Origin: CAZCPB01 sp044223975
GTDB lineage: Bacteria > Planctomycetota > Phycisphaerae > Phycisphaerales > UBA1924
Direction: 5' to 3'
NCBI GenBank assembly: GCA_044223975.1
Contig: JBGALI010000002.1
Span: 248,001-312,000, forward strand
DNA length: 64,000 nt
The position numbers and the translations under genes were made by a program. Below the pieces are notes generated by a model. It searched no databases. It was not told where the DNA came from and saw nothing but the letters and a program-made list of their open reading frames with translations. Positions 33,323 through 41,326 of this stretch are shown piece by piece; positions within the stretch are counted from its first letter, which is position 1, and each line of letters opens with the position of its first letter.

Positions 33323-33437
33323 GCGTGGCGCTCCGGCGCGGCACGCCGCGCACGGGCATGGTACGGGCTCGCGCCCGCACGGGTTCGCGCGCGGCGTGCC
33401 GCTACCCTTTGCCGTTGGCGCGCGGGGACCACCGGCC

Positions 33438-34043
33438 ATGGGCGACGCGGAACATCACGCACATTCTGCATTGCCCGATGACGATCGCGCGCGGGCCGCG
33501 GCGTGGGCGGCCGCGGCAGCGCAGCCGCGCGTGCGCGCTGCGCTCGAGTCGATCTACACCGATCTCGCCGCCGCGATCGAGTCGCGTGGCCCGGCGTGCT
33601 GGGCGTCGGGGCGGTGCTGCAACTTTGAGAAGGCCGGTCACCGGCTGTACGTCACGGGGCTGGAGGCGGCGTACACCGTCGCGGGGTTGCGACACGGCAC
33701 CGGGCCGGCGCTCACGCGGGCGAGCCTTGACGCGGCGCTGGCGCGCGGCGGGTGCCCGTTCCAAGTCAACAACCTCTGCGGCGTGCACGCCATCAAGCCG
33801 CTGGCCTGCCGCGTGTATTTCTGCGACCGCTCCGCGCAGGACTGGCAGCGCGAGCTGAGCGAGCGGATGCACGAGCGCGTGCGGGGATTGCACGGCGAGC
33901 ACCACGTCGAGTACCGCTACGCGGAGTGGCGGTCGCTGCTCTCGATGTTCGTGGAGGCGGGCCTGGGTGTCGAGGGCGCCGGCGGTGATTCGGCCGCGGG
34001 GCGAGTGCCGCTGCGCGTCCTGCCGAAGAACGCGCCCAGCTGA
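33438..34043 (+). CDS. YkgJ-type cysteine-cluster protein
   Basis: Predicted 201-residue protein with the zinc/iron-chelating cysteine-cluster pattern: GRCCNFEKAGHRLYVTGLE (about 56-74), GGCPFQVNNLCGVHAIKPLA (about 104-123) and CRVYFCD. The family probably binds a metal or Fe-S cluster; its role is not known. Its last 127 bp overlap the end of the convergent two-domain glycosyltransferase gene. ATG at 33438 begins the first coding-like stretch; no clear ribosome site. Confidence 0.75.
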   Translation: MGDAEHHAHSALPDDDRARAAAWAAAAAQPRVRAALESIYTDLAAAIESRGPACWASGRCCNFEKAGHRLYVTGLEAAYTVAGLRHGTGPALTRASLDAALARGGCPFQVNNLCGVHAIKPLACRVYFCDRSAQDWQRELSERMHERVRGLHGEHHVEYRYAEWRSLLSMFVEAGLGVEGAGGDSAAGRVPLRVLPKNAPS

Positions 34044-36385
34044 AGGCAGAACAGATCGCGGAGGGCCGAGCCGTCGGCGTTCCCCGCGCGGCCGGGCGTG
34101 CGGCCCGAGGGTTCATCGCACGGCGCCCCGATCCCGGCGACCACGCCGCGCAGCACCTTGAAGTGCATCGGGACGTTCAGGCACGCGAGCCGGTGGGCCC
34201 ACGCCCACCCCGCGAGCGCGGCAAGCCCTCCGCTGAGGCCGCGCCCGTGCCGGCGGCACATGACGATCCAGTTCCGCGTCGCCAGCTCAAACCAGCGGGC
34301 GCTCTTGCGGCCCGCCGCCGGGCTGTCGTGCCACACGACAAGCGCCGGGTCGAACGTGACGCCGTAGCCGGCGCCCAGCAGCTTCATCGCCAGGTCGCAG
34401 TCGTTGCGGTACAGGAAGAAGGACTCGTCGTACCCGCCGACCAGTTCCCACGCATCGCGCCGGACGAGGTTGGCGCAGCCCATCGCGGGCCAGCGCCGCG
34501 CGCCGAGCGTGCGCGCCAGCGGAGTTGATACGAACGGCCACTCGCCGGCGCCGCCACTCGGGTGGCGCGGGTGCAGCGTGGCGGCGCCGAGGGTCGGGTC
34601 GGCATCGAGCCGGGCGAGCGCGGTTCGCACGGCGCCGGGCGCGGGGCGGGCGTCGTCGTCGAGCACGAGCACGTACGCCGCGTGGGCCTCGTCGACGGCG
34701 CGGTTGAAGCCCGCGACGCCGCCGTTCTCCTTCAATTCCAGCACGCGCACGCCGGGGAACCGTCGGCGAACCATCTCGGCCGAGCCGTCGGTGGACGCGT
34801 TGTCGGCGACGATGATCTCAGCATCGCGCGTGGCCGGCTCGCCGAGCAGCTCTTCGATCGTGCGCTGGAGCGCCTCGCTGCGGTTGTAGCTGAGCACGCA
34901 GATCGCCAGGCGCGGCCCGCCGGGCTCGCGCGGGCGCGCGGGGACCGGCGCCCGCGGCAGGGGCAACACGGCCGGACCGCTCGCGGCGAGATTCAGGACC
35001 GCGGGCGCCCCGCGCAGCACCACCAGCGCCGCCGCCAGCAGCCGCTCCCAGCCGTGCACCTCGCGCTCGACGTAGTCCGCGCCAGCGATGCCGATCACGC
35101 GCCTGCCGCGGCACCACGCGTCGGCTCGGCCGTAGGCCGGCACCACCGCGACATCATGGTCCGGTCCGATGATCGCCCGCTTGATCGCGCCGGGCACGCC
35201 GCGCGACGAGGCGCGGGTGGGTGCGCCGACGCGGGGCGCGCCCGAACCGGGAGAGAGTTCGATCGACGGGTGCACCCACGCGCCGGGGGGCACGCGCATC
35301 GCCGATATCGGACGCGGCGCTTCGACCTTGAGGGGCACCGGGGCCGGGCCGGTCGTTCGCCCCGCCGCGGCTTCGCGCAGACCGCGCACGTGCAGCGCCG
35401 CCAGGTCGTCGCGCCCCATCATGGTCTGGTTGATGGCCTTGCCCAGTTCGGCCGCGCCGCGCCGCAGGCGCACGCCCGCGCCCAGCCCGAGCGCCGCGAG
35501 CGGGCCGAAGGCGTTGCGGGCGCCGTAGAAGCGTGCGGCGCCCGGGAACCGATCGAACCGCGGGTGCTTTGCGAGTGCGCCCGGGTCGCACGCGACCGCG
35601 AGCCCGGTTTCTCGCGCCAGGCGGATGAACCACTCGACATCGTCGCCGTTGAGGAAGCGGTCGGGCATCAGGCCGACGCGCTCGACCGCCTGGCGGCGCA
35701 CCAGGGCGCAGCAGGAGGCGATGTAGTCGCACTCGAAGGGCTCCGGGCGCGACGGGATCGCCGTCAGCATCGGCCCGTACGCGCCGCTTCGGCGGTCCAC
35801 GTGCCCGCCGACTTCAAAGACGGCGCCGGTGTCGGGATCGGCCAGCGCCGGCCCCACGGCCACGAGGTCCGGGCGCGCCAGCAGCGTGGACACCAGGCGC
35901 GCCAACGTGTCGGGCACCACGCGCACGTCGCTGTCGACGAGCCAGAGGAAGTCTCCCGGCGATGCCGGCCCACGCCACTCGCGCAGAACCTCCGACATCC
36001 CCGCGTTGAACCCTCCGCTGCCGCCGGCGTTGCGGTCCAGGCGCAGGACGCGGGCCCGACCCGCGGCAACCGGCGCCAAAGGAGCCGGCGACGCGTTGTC
36101 GACGATCAGCACTTCAAGGTCGACCCGCCCCGCGGGGGTGTCGAGCACAAGCCCCGCCAGATCGCCCAGCAGCAAGGCCACGTCGCGCTCGCGCCCGAAA
36201 CTGGGCACGACCGCACGGACCACGGCCACGGGGGGTGCCACAGGCTCGCGCGCCGCGACCTCGACGACGGCCCCGGGCAGGGGAAGAAAGGCCGGGTTCG
36301 TCGCGTGCGCGGCGGTCAATCCCAGAACTTTATGGACGATGGCGCGACAGAACCACCCCCGGTTTCGACCGTCGAAACCTGCCAC
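33917..36385 (-). CDS. Two-domain GT2 glycosyltransferase
   Basis: Predicted up to 822 residues with two family 2 (GT-A) catalytic domains. Domain 1 (about 50-330) has VVPSFGRERDVALLL, LIVDNASPAPL, the GlfT2-like NAGGSGGFNAG and a DxD region (LWLVDSDVRV), then DVEWFIRLARE. Domain 2 (about 495-750) has LAICVLSYNRSEALQRTI, IIVADNASTDGSAE, NGGVAGFNRAV, VLDDDARPAPG and FFLYRNDCDLAMKL. Such rhamnosyl/galactofuranosyl-type enzymes extend surface polysaccharides. The N-terminus is uncertain: the GTG at 36385 lies over a palindrome that looks regulatory, and the true start may be about 20-50 codons later. The C-terminus overlaps the YkgJ-type gene by 127 bp. Confidence 0.8.
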   Translation of the reverse strand: MAGFDGRNRGWFCRAIVHKVLGLTAAHATNPAFLPLPGAVVEVAAREPVAPPVAVVRAVVPSFGRERDVALLLGDLAGLVLDTPAGRVDLEVLIVDNASPAPLAPVAAGRARVLRLDRNAGGSGGFNAGMSEVLREWRGPASPGDFLWLVDSDVRVVPDTLARLVSTLLARPDLVAVGPALADPDTGAVFEVGGHVDRRSGAYGPMLTAIPSRPEPFECDYIASCCALVRRQAVERVGLMPDRFLNGDDVEWFIRLARETGLAVACDPGALAKHPRFDRFPGAARFYGARNAFGPLAALGLGAGVRLRRGAAELGKAINQTMMGRDDLAALHVRGLREAAAGRTTGPAPVPLKVEAPRPISAMRVPPGAWVHPSIELSPGSGAPRVGAPTRASSRGVPGAIKRAIIGPDHDVAVVPAYGRADAWCRGRRVIGIAGADYVEREVHGWERLLAAALVVLRGAPAVLNLAASGPAVLPLPRAPVPARPREPGGPRLAICVLSYNRSEALQRTIEELLGEPATRDAEIIVADNASTDGSAEMVRRRFPGVRVLELKENGGVAGFNRAVDEAHAAYVLVLDDDARPAPGAVRTALARLDADPTLGAATLHPRHPSGGAGEWPFVSTPLARTLGARRWPAMGCANLVRRDAWELVGGYDESFFLYRNDCDLAMKLLGAGYGVTFDPALVVWHDSPAAGRKSARWFELATRNWIVMCRRHGRGLSGGLAALAGWAWAHRLACLNVPMHFKVLRGVVAGIGAPCDEPSGRTPGRAGNADGSALRDLFCLQLGAFFGRTRSGTRPAAESPPAPSTPRPASTNIESSDRHSA
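36361..36379. promoter_or_regulatory. 19-bp palindrome near the GT2 start
   Basis: GGTTTCGAC, one base, GTCGAAACC: a perfect 9-bp inverted repeat. A further half-site GTTTCGACC (36421-36429) ends directly before the ATG of the divergent gene at 36430. It looks like an operator controlling one or both genes. Confidence 0.5.
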
Positions 36386-36429
36386 CGCGGGCCCAATCCC
36401 GTACCATCCGGCCCTGGGGAGTTTCGACC

Positions 36430-37221
36430 ATGCCTCGAGAATGGCTTTACCGTCAGCCCGAGTGGCTCATCGCGGCCGTGTTTCTGGCGCTGATGGCGTT
36501 GTCCCTGGAGATCGGATTCCGGCTCGCCCGCCGGGCCCAACGCCGCGGCGGGGATGCGGGCGCGACGGTCCCGACACTGCAGGGGGCCACGCTGGGGTTG
36601 GTGGGTATCACGCTGGCGTTCTCGTTCTCGATGGCGTCGTCGCGCTACGACACGCGCCGCGCAATGGTGGTCCGCGAGGCCAACGCGATCGGCACGGCGT
36701 ACCTGCGGGCCGGCCTGCTGGCGGGGGACGCGTGCACGCGGGCCCGCGGCCTGCTCCGCACGTACGTGGACGGACGGCTCGATTTCGTCAGCGCTGAGGC
36801 CAACCCCGAGCGGTACCGCAAGGCCGCCGTCGAAGCCGAAAGGATCCACGCCCAGATCTGGGACCTTGCGGAACGGGCGGGGCGCGAGGACCCGCGCCCC
36901 GTCATGGCGAGCCTCTTTGTGCAGGCGGTCAACGAAGTGATCGACGTGCACTCGCTGCGCGTGCACGCGACCGACGACCACATCCCCGAGCCGGTGCTGC
37001 TCATGCTGGTGATCTTCGCGATCGTCGCGGCGGCCACGGTCGGCTACGGCGCGGGCCTGGGCGGGCAGCGCCGGCTGCTCCTGAGCGTGAGCTTCTGCGT
37101 GCTGGTCGCGCTCATGCTGGCGGTGGTGATCGACGCGGACCGGCCGGGACGCGGCCTGATCCAGGTGAGCCAGAAGAGCCTGATCGAACTGCGCGACAGC
37201 CTGCACAAGGCGGGCGAGTGA
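36430..37221 (+). CDS. DUF4239-like (bestrophin-like) membrane protein
   Basis: Predicted 263-residue membrane protein. Two N-terminal hydrophobic segments (about 12-32 and 50-72, the latter ATLGLVGITLAFSFSMAS), a central helical soluble region with SSRYDTRRAMVVREANAIGT (about 72-92) and two C-terminal segments (about 182-200 and 208-228). The RxxxVxxEANAIGTxYLR pattern is that of DUF4239, whose members resemble bestrophin-like channels in layout; function is not established. The ATG directly follows a GTTTCGACC half-site. Ends 9 bp before the convergent cysS stop. Confidence 0.7.
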   Translation: MPREWLYRQPEWLIAAVFLALMALSLEIGFRLARRAQRRGGDAGATVPTLQGATLGLVGITLAFSFSMASSRYDTRRAMVVREANAIGTAYLRAGLLAGDACTRARGLLRTYVDGRLDFVSAEANPERYRKAAVEAERIHAQIWDLAERAGREDPRPVMASLFVQAVNEVIDVHSLRVHATDDHIPEPVLLMLVIFAIVAAATVGYGAGLGGQRRLLLSVSFCVLVALMLAVVIDADRPGRGLIQVSQKSLIELRDSLHKAGE

Positions 37222-37230
37222 ACCGCCCCA

Positions 37231-38877
37231 CTACTTCCGCCGCACCTCGACCTTGCCGCCGGCGACGTCCTTGATCGCGTAGCCCATCGCCAGCAGCTCA
37301 TCGCGGATCAGGTCGGACTTCTTGAAGTCCTTGGCGGCGCGGGCGGCGCGGCGGTCCTCGAGCTTGGCGATCACGGCGGGATCGGGGGCGAGGCCGTCCA
37401 TGAACAGGCCCAGCGAGGTCTGGGATTCGGCGGGCTTTTCAAGGGAAAGAACGCCAAGAACGCGGTCGATCTCCGCCAGCGTCGCGGCGACCACGGGCGT
37501 CGCGCTCCCGGCGCTCGTGAGGTACGAGTTCACGACCGAGATCGCCTTGGCGATGTTGAGGTCGTCGTTCATCGCGTCCGCGAAGTCCTTGAGAGCGCCC
37601 GCGTCGCGCTCGGGGCCGGGCTTGGCGCTGTCGAGCACCTTCCGCCACCGCTCCACCGTCCGCTGCGAATCCGCCAGCCCCTGAATCGTGAAGTTCGCGT
37701 TGCTGCGGTAGTGGGTCTTGATGAGTTCGAGACGCAGTGCCGCGGGCTCGATGCCCTTGGCAAAGAGGTCCCGCGCCGTGAAGAAGTTCCCCTTGCTCTT
37801 GCTCATCTTCGTCCCCTCGACGAGGAGGAAGCGCGGGTGGAACCACAGCTTGGCGAACGAACCCTTGGACGGCTCGGCGTTGAACGCGCAGCACGACTGG
37901 GCGATCTCGCACTCGTGGTGCGGGAAGATGTTGTCCTCACCGCCGGAGTGAATGTCGATCAAGGGCTCACCGTCGGGCACGGAGTAAGCGCCCAGGTCGA
38001 TCCCCCCCTTGGTCGCTCCGTCGCTCCGTCGCTTCGTCCCTTCCAACGACATCACCGAGCACTCGATGTGCCACCCGGGGTACCCCGCGCCCCAGGGGCT
38101 GTCCCACTTCATGATGTGGCTGGCGTCCTCCTTCCACAGCAGGAAGTCGGCGGGGTGCTTCTTCTGCGACTGGTGCTCGCCGGCCACGCGCCCGCCCGCG
38201 CCCTCGCGGAGCTTGTCGAGTGTGTTGCCGCTGAGCGCGCCGTAGCTCGGGAACGACTGCACATCGAAGTACACCACGCGCGAGCCCGCGGGCCCAGCCG
38301 CGTAGGCGTTGCCTTTGGCGATCAGGCGCGCGATCACGGCCTGCATGCCCGCGATATGCTCCGTCGCCCGCGGCATGAGCGCCGGGTCCTTCTCGGCATC
38401 CACCGCGAGCTTGAGCCCCAGACGCTTGGCATCCTCGACAAAGCGGTGCGTGTAGAACCTGGCAATCTGGTACGGGTCGTTGGGATTGAGCGTGTCGGCC
38501 ACGCCCGGGGGCAACTTGCCCGATTTCTTGGCCTCGGCCAGGCGCTTGCCCGCCACCGCCATGCGGTCCTCGCCCGACTCGCCGCCCTCGGCGTCGTCGG
38601 TCATGTGCCCGACGTCGGTGATGTTCATGACGTGGACGACGGTGCGCCCGCCCTTCTCGCGCGCGGCTTTCTGGGCCGGCGTCTCGTTGGCCAGCTCGCA
38701 CAGCGGCGACTCGACCCACCGCCGCAGAACGTCCGCGGCAAGGAACGACCGGAAATTCCCGATGTGGGCGTCGTCGTAGACGGTCGGGCCGCAGGTGTAG
38801 AACGTGACCCGCGACGGGTCGCGCGGCAGGAATTCCTCGGGACGCTTGGTGAAGCTGTTGAAGACGCGGAGTGGCAT
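37231..38877 (-). CDS. cysS: Cysteinyl-tRNA synthetase
   Basis: Predicted 548-residue class I synthetase charging tRNA-Cys with cysteine in the cytoplasm. Zinc ligands are present: Cys29 in YTCGPTVYDDAHIGN, the Cys of HIECSVMS (about 271-278), and the His/Glu of FPHHECEIAQ. The ATP motifs are HIGN (38-41) and TKMSKSKGN (about 353-361). An unusual insert of about 25 residues lies between ECSVMS and the IDIHSGGEDN motif; its first part (EGTKRRSDGATK, about 279-290) is encoded by an octamer microsatellite. A second extra segment near residues 95-130 (DDAEGGESGEDRM) also lengthens the protein against typical enzymes of about 460 residues. Start at 38877 gives the standard N-terminus; no Shine-Dalgarno seen. 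Confidence 0.92.
   Translation of the reverse strand: MPLRVFNSFTKRPEEFLPRDPSRVTFYTCGPTVYDDAHIGNFRSFLAADVLRRWVESPLCELANETPAQKAAREKGGRTVVHVMNITDVGHMTDDAEGGESGEDRMAVAGKRLAEAKKSGKLPPGVADTLNPNDPYQIARFYTHRFVEDAKRLGLKLAVDAEKDPALMPRATEHIAGMQAVIARLIAKGNAYAAGPAGSRVVYFDVQSFPSYGALSGNTLDKLREGAGGRVAGEHQSQKKHPADFLLWKEDASHIMKWDSPWGAGYPGWHIECSVMSLEGTKRRSDGATKGGIDLGAYSVPDGEPLIDIHSGGEDNIFPHHECEIAQSCCAFNAEPSKGSFAKLWFHPRFLLVEGTKMSKSKGNFFTARDLFAKGIEPAALRLELIKTHYRSNANFTIQGLADSQRTVERWRKVLDSAKPGPERDAGALKDFADAMNDDLNIAKAISVVNSYLTSAGSATPVVAATLAEIDRVLGVLSLEKPAESQTSLGLFMDGLAPDPAVIAKLEDRRAARAAKDFKKSDLIRDELLAMGYAIKDVAGGKVEVRRK
38012..38042. repeat. Octamer microsatellite in frame inside cysS
   Basis: Tandem GTCGCTCC/GTCGCTTC units, the reverse-complement form of the G(T/C)GACGAA family, coding for GTKRRSDGAT between the zinc-binding Cys motif and the active-site IDIH motif. 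Confidence 0.85.
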
Positions 38878-39031
38878 GGGTCGCAATGGTAGGGATCGGC
38901 GGGCCCGGCGCGCCGGGTGCGTACGTCCGGGTCTGTCCTTGAGCGTTCGCCCCGCGCCGGGCGGTTGGTGTGCATGGCCCGGGCGGGTACACTGGCCGGT
39001 CGCTGCCGCGGGCGGCGCCCCGCGATTCTCC

Positions 39032-39721
39032 ATGCCCAACCACACGGTCAAACCCGGCGAGCATCTGGCGCAGATCGCGCTCGACTACGGGTTCACGAAT
39101 TTCAAGCACATCTTCGACCTCGGCGAGAACGCAGAGCTGAAGGCCAAGCGCAAGACGCCGCACATCCTGGCTCCCGGCGACAAGGTCTGGATCCCCGAGC
39201 CCGAGCCCAAGGTCGACGAATCTGCGGCGACCGAGAAGCTGCACACGTACAAGGTCACCTGGGACAAGCTCAAGCTGCGCCTCGTGCTCCGCGACCAGAA
39301 CGACAAGCCCGTGAAGGGGCAGAAGTGCGCTCTGGCGCTCGACTCGCTCCCGGTCGAACTCAAGACCGACGGCGCGGGGCTCATCGAGCGCGAGATCCCC
39401 CACCACGCGCTCGAAGCCCACATCACCGCCAGGAACGACGAGTTGGCCATGGACCTTGACGCCACGCTCCACATCGGCGGGCTCGACCCGGTCGACACCA
39501 TCACCGGGCAGATCGGGCGGCTCAACAATCTCGGCTACGACGCGGGCGATCCCGCGGCACCGCCGGGAGCGCTCCCCCCGCCCGACAAATCGCCGGACCC
39601 CGATGCCGCGCTGCGCTTCCGCTCGGCCGTGGAAGAGTTCCAGTGCGACCACGGGCTGTCCGTGGACGGCAAGTGCGGCCCCAACACGCAGTCAAAGCTC
39701 AAGGAAGTCCACGGCTGCTGA
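39032..39721 (+). CDS. LysM-like/peptidoglycan-binding adaptor protein A
   Basis: Predicted 229-residue protein without a signal peptide. Residues 1-52 form a LysM-like unit (HTVKPGEHLAQIALDYGF ... HILAPGDKVWIPEPEP), with the ENAELKAKRKTPH segment characteristic of LysM-like proteins encoded beside type VI spike genes. A beta-sandwich follows (about 65-150; KLRLVLRDQNDKPVKGQK), then a linking IGGLDPVDTITGQIGRLNNL and a C-terminal peptidoglycan-binding_1 unit (about 185-229; FQCDHGLSVDGKCGPNTQSK). The same three-part plan recurs at 43498. First gene of the leaderless island, divergent from cysS. No Shine-Dalgarno precedes the ATG. Confidence 0.7.
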   Translation: MPNHTVKPGEHLAQIALDYGFTNFKHIFDLGENAELKAKRKTPHILAPGDKVWIPEPEPKVDESAATEKLHTYKVTWDKLKLRLVLRDQNDKPVKGQKCALALDSLPVELKTDGAGLIEREIPHHALEAHITARNDELAMDLDATLHIGGLDPVDTITGQIGRLNNLGYDAGDPAAPPGALPPPDKSPDPDAALRFRSAVEEFQCDHGLSVDGKCGPNTQSKLKEVHGC

Positions 39722-39738
39722 GAGGATGAACAGGTCGG

Positions 39739-39890
39739 GAGGTGAGCAGGTGAAGAGGTGAGAGGACACTGGGCAGCCGCGAGTTTTCGTGTTCACGCTT
39801 TCACCCACTCCCCTCATCTCCTCATCACCTCATCTCCTCATCACCTCCCCACCTCCCCACCTCTTCACCTCCCCATCTCCCCGCCTCCCC
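39739..39890. repeat. Purine/pyrimidine microsatellite before the OmpA-like gene
   Basis: A GGTGA-rich arm (39739-39766) is followed by a nearly purine-free tract (39795-39890) of CCTCATCTC, CCTCATCACC and CCCCACCTC units running right up to the ATG at 39891. The arms are complementary in part, and the tract leaves no room for a Shine-Dalgarno sequence. Confidence 0.85.
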
Positions 39891-41324
39891 ATGCCCCCCA
39901 CCCCCGGCACCATCACCTCCGCCAACCAACGGGCCATTGCCGCGACCAACGTGGTGCGCGATCCCATCCCGCTCACGATCGCGCCCACCACGGGCGATGC
40001 GGACCACAACACGATCCGCCCCAACATCATCCCGCTGGCGTGCTTCAAGCTCGAGGACCTGACGTTCGAGTTTGATTCCACCTTCATTCTCCCCGGCGTG
40101 CGCGCCTCGATGAGCGAGTTCAAGACGCTGCTGGACGCCCACCCCAAGTCCCCCGCGGCAGTCTTCGGACACGCCGACCCCGTGGGCAACGACGAGTACA
40201 ACAAAGCCCTCAGCGGCAGGCGGGCCCAGGCGGTCTACGCCCTGCTCACGCGGCGCACCGATCTCTGGGAGGAACTGCACACACAGGCCCAGGGCGGCAA
40301 GGGCTGGGGAAATCCTTCCATCCAGATCATGCTCGATTCGCTCGGCTTCCCGCCCGGCCGCACCGACGGCACGATCGACGCGCCCACCACGCAGGCGATC
40401 AAGGATTTTCAGTCGGCCAACGGTCTTTCACCCGATGGCAAGGCCGGCGCCGCCACCCGCAAGAAGCTGCACGAGAAGTACATGGACTTCCTGTGCGTCG
40501 ACGACCAGGATGCGCCGTACTCGCTCAAGAAGACCGACTTCCTCGGGCGCGGGGCCGACGCGGGCCTGAAGGCCGACATGCAGGGCTGCGGCGAGTTCAA
40601 CCCGATCCTGATGTTCTCCAAGGCCGAGAGCGACGCGTTCGCGGCCGACAAGGACAAGACCGCCCGCGACGCCGACAACGCCCCCAACCGGCGGGTGATG
40701 ATCCTGCTCTTCCGCCCCGGCTCAAAGGCCGACGCGGCCAAGTGGCCGTGCCCGCGCGTGAAAGAGGGCACGGGCGCCTGCCGCAAACGGTTCTGGTCCG
40801 ACGCCGACGAGCGCCGCAAGTTCCAGAAGGACCGTCGCGAGTTCAAGGACACCAAGGACACGTTCGCCTGCCGCTTCTACCAGCGGCTCACCGACTCCTC
40901 GCCGTGCGAGCGTGCGACCGCGCTGGCGGCGTTCCGCTACGCGATCCAGATGGCCGAGGAGCTGCCGTGGACGCCCGAGGCCTCGATCCGGTTCACCAGC
41001 GAGGACGGGACGCACGTCGTGACCCTGGCCCGCAAGGACGCGGTCGTCACCGACACGGCCCACACGTTCTCCTTCGGCACCTTCCGGCTGGGCGTGCGGT
41101 ACCGCGCCGAGCTGATCGAGGGCGCGCTCACGCTCGGGCTGTTTGACCTTGCGGACATCTCGGCGATCCAGAGCCCCCAGCAGGAGCTGAACAACGTGCC
41201 GCTGACGCCACCCGCGGGCCCGGCGCCGCCCGAGGGCGTCGGGGGCACCACGGTCGAGGTCCCCTCCGCCAGTGCCGAGCTCACCAAGAACGTGCCGCCG
41301 TCGGACCTCACCAAGGACCTCTAA
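39891..41324 (+). CDS. OmpA-like and peptidoglycan-binding protein without signal peptide
   Basis: Predicted 477-residue protein. Residues about 50-130 form an OmpA/MotB-like peptidoglycan-binding domain (FEFDSTFILPGVRASMSEFK, VFGHADPVGNDEYNKALSGR, RAQAVYALLTRR). Residues about 145-200 carry a peptidoglycan-binding_1-like unit (IQIMLDSLGFPPGRTDGTID, AIKDFQSANGLSPDGKAG). The central and C-terminal parts (about 205-470) are unassigned, with several cysteines and a beta-rich SIRFTSEDGTHVVTLARKD. The lack of an export signal is unusual for OmpA-like proteins and suggests delivery by another route. Three bases before the next gene's ATG, so the two are tightly linked. Confidence 0.7.
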   Translation: MPPTPGTITSANQRAIAATNVVRDPIPLTIAPTTGDADHNTIRPNIIPLACFKLEDLTFEFDSTFILPGVRASMSEFKTLLDAHPKSPAAVFGHADPVGNDEYNKALSGRRAQAVYALLTRRTDLWEELHTQAQGGKGWGNPSIQIMLDSLGFPPGRTDGTIDAPTTQAIKDFQSANGLSPDGKAGAATRKKLHEKYMDFLCVDDQDAPYSLKKTDFLGRGADAGLKADMQGCGEFNPILMFSKAESDAFAADKDKTARDADNAPNRRVMILLFRPGSKADAAKWPCPRVKEGTGACRKRFWSDADERRKFQKDRREFKDTKDTFACRFYQRLTDSSPCERATALAAFRYAIQMAEELPWTPEASIRFTSEDGTHVVTLARKDAVVTDTAHTFSFGTFRLGVRYRAELIEGALTLGLFDLADISAIQSPQQELNNVPLTPPAGPAPPEGVGGTTVEVPSASAELTKNVPPSDLTKDL

Positions 41325-41326
41325 CG

